A stretch of DNA of 7,025 nt, taken from NCBI GenBank assembly GCA_013349735.1, contig DUZC01000250.1:1-7025 (forward strand). The letters run 5' to 3'. Of the stretch, positions 5,178 to 7,025 are shown piece by piece (positions within the stretch are counted from its first letter, which is position 1; the number at the start of each line of letters is the position of its first letter). The stretch comes from Rhodospirillaceae bacterium (GTDB lineage Bacteria > Pseudomonadota > Alphaproteobacteria > Rhodospirillales > Magnetospirillaceae). The notes beneath the pieces are model-generated. The model made no database searches and was not told the origin of the DNA. It worked only from the letters and a program-made list of their open reading frames with translations. Both the position numbers and the translations under genes were made by a program.

Positions 5178-7025
5178 ATGAATAAAAACAGCTGTCCTGG
5201 GGCTTGGGAATTCTGGATTGATCGGGGCGGCACCTTTACCGATATCGTCGCAAGGCAGCCCGATGGGACTTTGGCGACGGCCAAATTGCTGTCGCAGGCG
5301 CCTGGCCGCTATGACGACGCGGCCATAGAAGGCATCCGCCGTTTTCTTGGTCTTGGCTCGGCTGCCGCCTTGCCGGAAGGGGCCGTGGCTGCCATCAAAA
5401 TGGGAACAACGGTTGCCACCAATGCCCTGCTCGAACGAGCCGGTGAGCCGACCTTGCTGGTGGTGACCCGGGGGTTTGCCGATATCTTGCGCATCGGCAC
5501 CCAGCATCGCCCGGAGCTTTTTGCCCGGACGATCCGTTTGCCCGAAATGCTCTATACCGAGGTCCTGGAAATTTCCGAACGGGTCGATGCGGCCGGCCAG
5601 GTTTTGCACCCCGTTGATCTGCCGGCGGCCAAGGCCGGATTGCAGGCGGCCTATGCGCGCGGCTTACGGGCGGTGGCGGTGGTGTTTTTGCATGGCTGGC
5701 GGTATGTCGAACATGAATGCGCCGTCGCCGAACTGGCGAAAGCCCTCGGCTTTACCCAAATCTCGGTCAGCCATCAGATCAGCCCCCTGATGAAAATGGT
5801 GCCGAGAGGCAATACAACGGTGGTGGATGCCTATGTATCGCCGATTCTCCACCGCTATGTCCGCCAGCTGGCCGGCTTGACCGGCAAGACGCCGCTGATG
5901 TTCATGCAATCCAATGGCGGTCTGACCGCCGCCCAAAGCGTATTTGGCAAGGATTCCCTGTTGTCCGGGCCGGCCGGTGGCGTGGTCGGTGCGGTAAAGG
6001 CGGCCGGTCTGGCCGGCTTTTCCAGGATCATTGGCTTTGACATGGGGGGCACCTCGACCGATGTCTTCCATTATGACGGCAGTTTTGAGCGCTGCCTGGA
6101 TAGTGTAATTGCCGGGGTCCCGGTTCAGTCCCCCAGCATGCGCATCCATACCGTGGCGGCGGGGGGCGGCTCGATCCTGCGTTTCGATGGTCAGCGGTTT
6201 CGTGTTGGTCCTCAGTCCGCCGGTGCCGATCCCGGCCCGCTTTGCTATCGGCGCAATGGGCCACTGACCGTGACCGATGCCAATGTCATGCTGGGTAAAA
6301 TCCGTCCGGCATTTTTCCCCCACCTTTTTGGTCCCGATGGAAATCTGCCCCTGGATCAGGCGGCGGTCGTCGAGCGCTTTCAGCAATTGGCGTTAAGCAT
6401 CGGCGATGGTCGCGATGCCTGGCAGGTGGCTGAGGGCTTTCTGACCATTGCTGTCGCCAATATGGCCAATGCCATCAAAAAGGTCTCGGTTGAGCGGGGC
6501 TATGACCTGGAAAATTATGTGCTGGTCTGTTTTGGCGGGGCTGGCGGCCAGCATGCCTGTCTGGTGGCGGATGCGTTGGGTATGACCCGGCTGCTCTTGC
6601 ATCCTTTGGCCGGGGTGTTGTCCGCCTATGGCATCGGTCTGGCGGAACAGCGGGTGCTGGGCCAGCAGGCGGTCGAAGCCAGGCTGGACGAGGCTTTGAT
6701 GCCCAAACTGGCTCGGTGGGTCGAACAGTTGGCGCAGCAGGGGCGGGCCCAACTGGCGGATCAGGGCGTGCGGGCAGATCATTCCGTGGCGCGGGTCCAT
6801 TTGCGCTATCAGGGGACAGACAGCAGCCTTGAGGTGGCCATGGCCGAGTTTGCGGATCTGCAGGACCAATTCATCGCCCGTCATCAGCAGCGTTATGGCT
6901 TTGTCCAGGAAGACTGTCCTCTGGTGGTGGCATCGCTGACGGTCGAGACGATTGGCGCCACGACCAAATTGACACCGCCGCCGGCGCCCAGCCCTAGGAC
7001 GGGACCCTTGATTCCTTTGGGCCAA
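5178..7025 (+). CDS. oplAH: 5-oxoprolinase (ATP-hydrolysing), N-terminal HyuA-like part, truncated by the window edge
   Basis: 616 codons run open to the right edge without a frameshift. The family hydrolyses 5-oxo-L-proline with ATP to L-glutamate and returns pyroglutamate to metabolism; the full protein is usually about 1,200 residues, so about half is missing. The opening WEFWIDRGGTFTDIVA (10-25) is typical of eukaryote-like OplAH rather than stand-alone HyuA. Phosphate-binding motifs of the actin/Hsp70-like fold follow: GTTVATNALLER (from 76), SGPAGGVVGA (263-272), DMGGTSTD (288-295), AAGGGS (326-331), GADPGP (348-353) and FGGAGGQHA (451-459). By about residue 590 the HyuA-like part gives way to a proline-rich linker, after which a HyuB-like domain is expected. 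The ATG has a weak GGTGG 7 nt upstream. A separate hydantoinase/acetone-carboxylase-type A subunit is the alternative if the gene ends soon after the window. Confidence 0.9.
   Translation, partial: MNKNSCPGAWEFWIDRGGTFTDIVARQPDGTLATAKLLSQAPGRYDDAAIEGIRRFLGLGSAAALPEGAVAAIKMGTTVATNALLERAGEPTLLVVTRGFADILRIGTQHRPELFARTIRLPEMLYTEVLEISERVDAAGQVLHPVDLPAAKAGLQAAYARGLRAVAVVFLHGWRYVEHECAVAELAKALGFTQISVSHQISPLMKMVPRGNTTVVDAYVSPILHRYVRQLAGLTGKTPLMFMQSNGGLTAAQSVFGKDSLLSGPAGGVVGAVKAAGLAGFSRIIGFDMGGTSTDVFHYDGSFERCLDSVIAGVPVQSPSMRIHTVAAGGGSILRFDGQRFRVGPQSAGADPGPLCYRRNGPLTVTDANVMLGKIRPAFFPHLFGPDGNLPLDQAAVVERFQQLALSIGDGRDAWQVAEGFLTIAVANMANAIKKVSVERGYDLENYVLVCFGGAGGQHACLVADALGMTRLLLHPLAGVLSAYGIGLAEQRVLGQQAVEARLDEALMPKLARWVEQLAQQGRAQLADQGVRADHSVARVHLRYQGTDSSLEVAMAEFADLQDQFIARHQQRYGFVQEDCPLVVASLTVETIGATTKLTPPPAPSPRTGPLIPLGQ

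Noticed and set aside
5132..5284. Longer N-terminus for the hemerythrin protein (start at 5284)
   Set aside because: The extra codons run into the 5-oxoprolinase coding sequence, whose N-terminal motifs are clear, and add nothing like a hemerythrin domain or signal peptide.
5664..7025. Two long minus-strand open frames (5664-6386 and 6393-7025)
   Set aside because: They are antisense to the 5-oxoprolinase gene, whose motifs are continuous on the plus strand; their translations are histidine/glutamine/arginine-rich and match no family I know.

Overview
The window looks like chromosomal core sequence from an alphaproteobacterium, probably a Rhodospirillales/Magnetospirillum-like relative. This is inferred from the moderately high G+C, a class A RNase P RNA next to mraZ-rsmH, the type of the protein families and two GANTC (CcrM-type) sites near mraZ. 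No ribosomal RNA or marker long enough to fix the genus is present, so the placement is tentative.

Layout. Everything from 1 to about 5131 is on the minus strand and is read right to left: a single-domain bacteriohemerythrin (4601-5131), a membrane-anchored DnaJ-family co-chaperone of DjlA type (3801-4544), an ABC-F ATPase of Uup type (2002-3801), a zinc amidase of AmpD/AmiD type (1307-2005), RNase P RNA (903-1298), a non-coding A+T-rich gap of about 350 bp with the mraZ control region (546-902), then mraZ (81-545) and the first 28 codons of rsmH (1-84), which open the division and cell wall (dcw) cluster. On the plus strand, divergent from the hemerythrin gene, is the N-terminal half of a large ATP-dependent 5-oxoprolinase (5178 to the window edge).

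How the parts work together. djlA, uup and the amidase gene are chained by 1-bp and 4-bp stop/start overlaps, so they are almost certainly one translationally coupled unit; the hemerythrin gene 50-60 bp upstream may lead it. The amidase stop is only about 8 nt from the 5' end of rnpB, so an rnpB promoter, if separate, has to lie inside the amidase gene. mraZ and rsmH also overlap by 4 bp. Upstream of mraZ is a phased series of TGGGN boxes, one per 10 bp, which matches the known binding pattern of MraZ and marks the autoregulated dcw promoter.

I found no mobile element, CRISPR array, tRNA or clearly new gene system. The least explained sequence is the A+T-rich stretch between the mraZ operator and rnpB, which holds a 9-bp perfect inverted repeat and short direct repeats.
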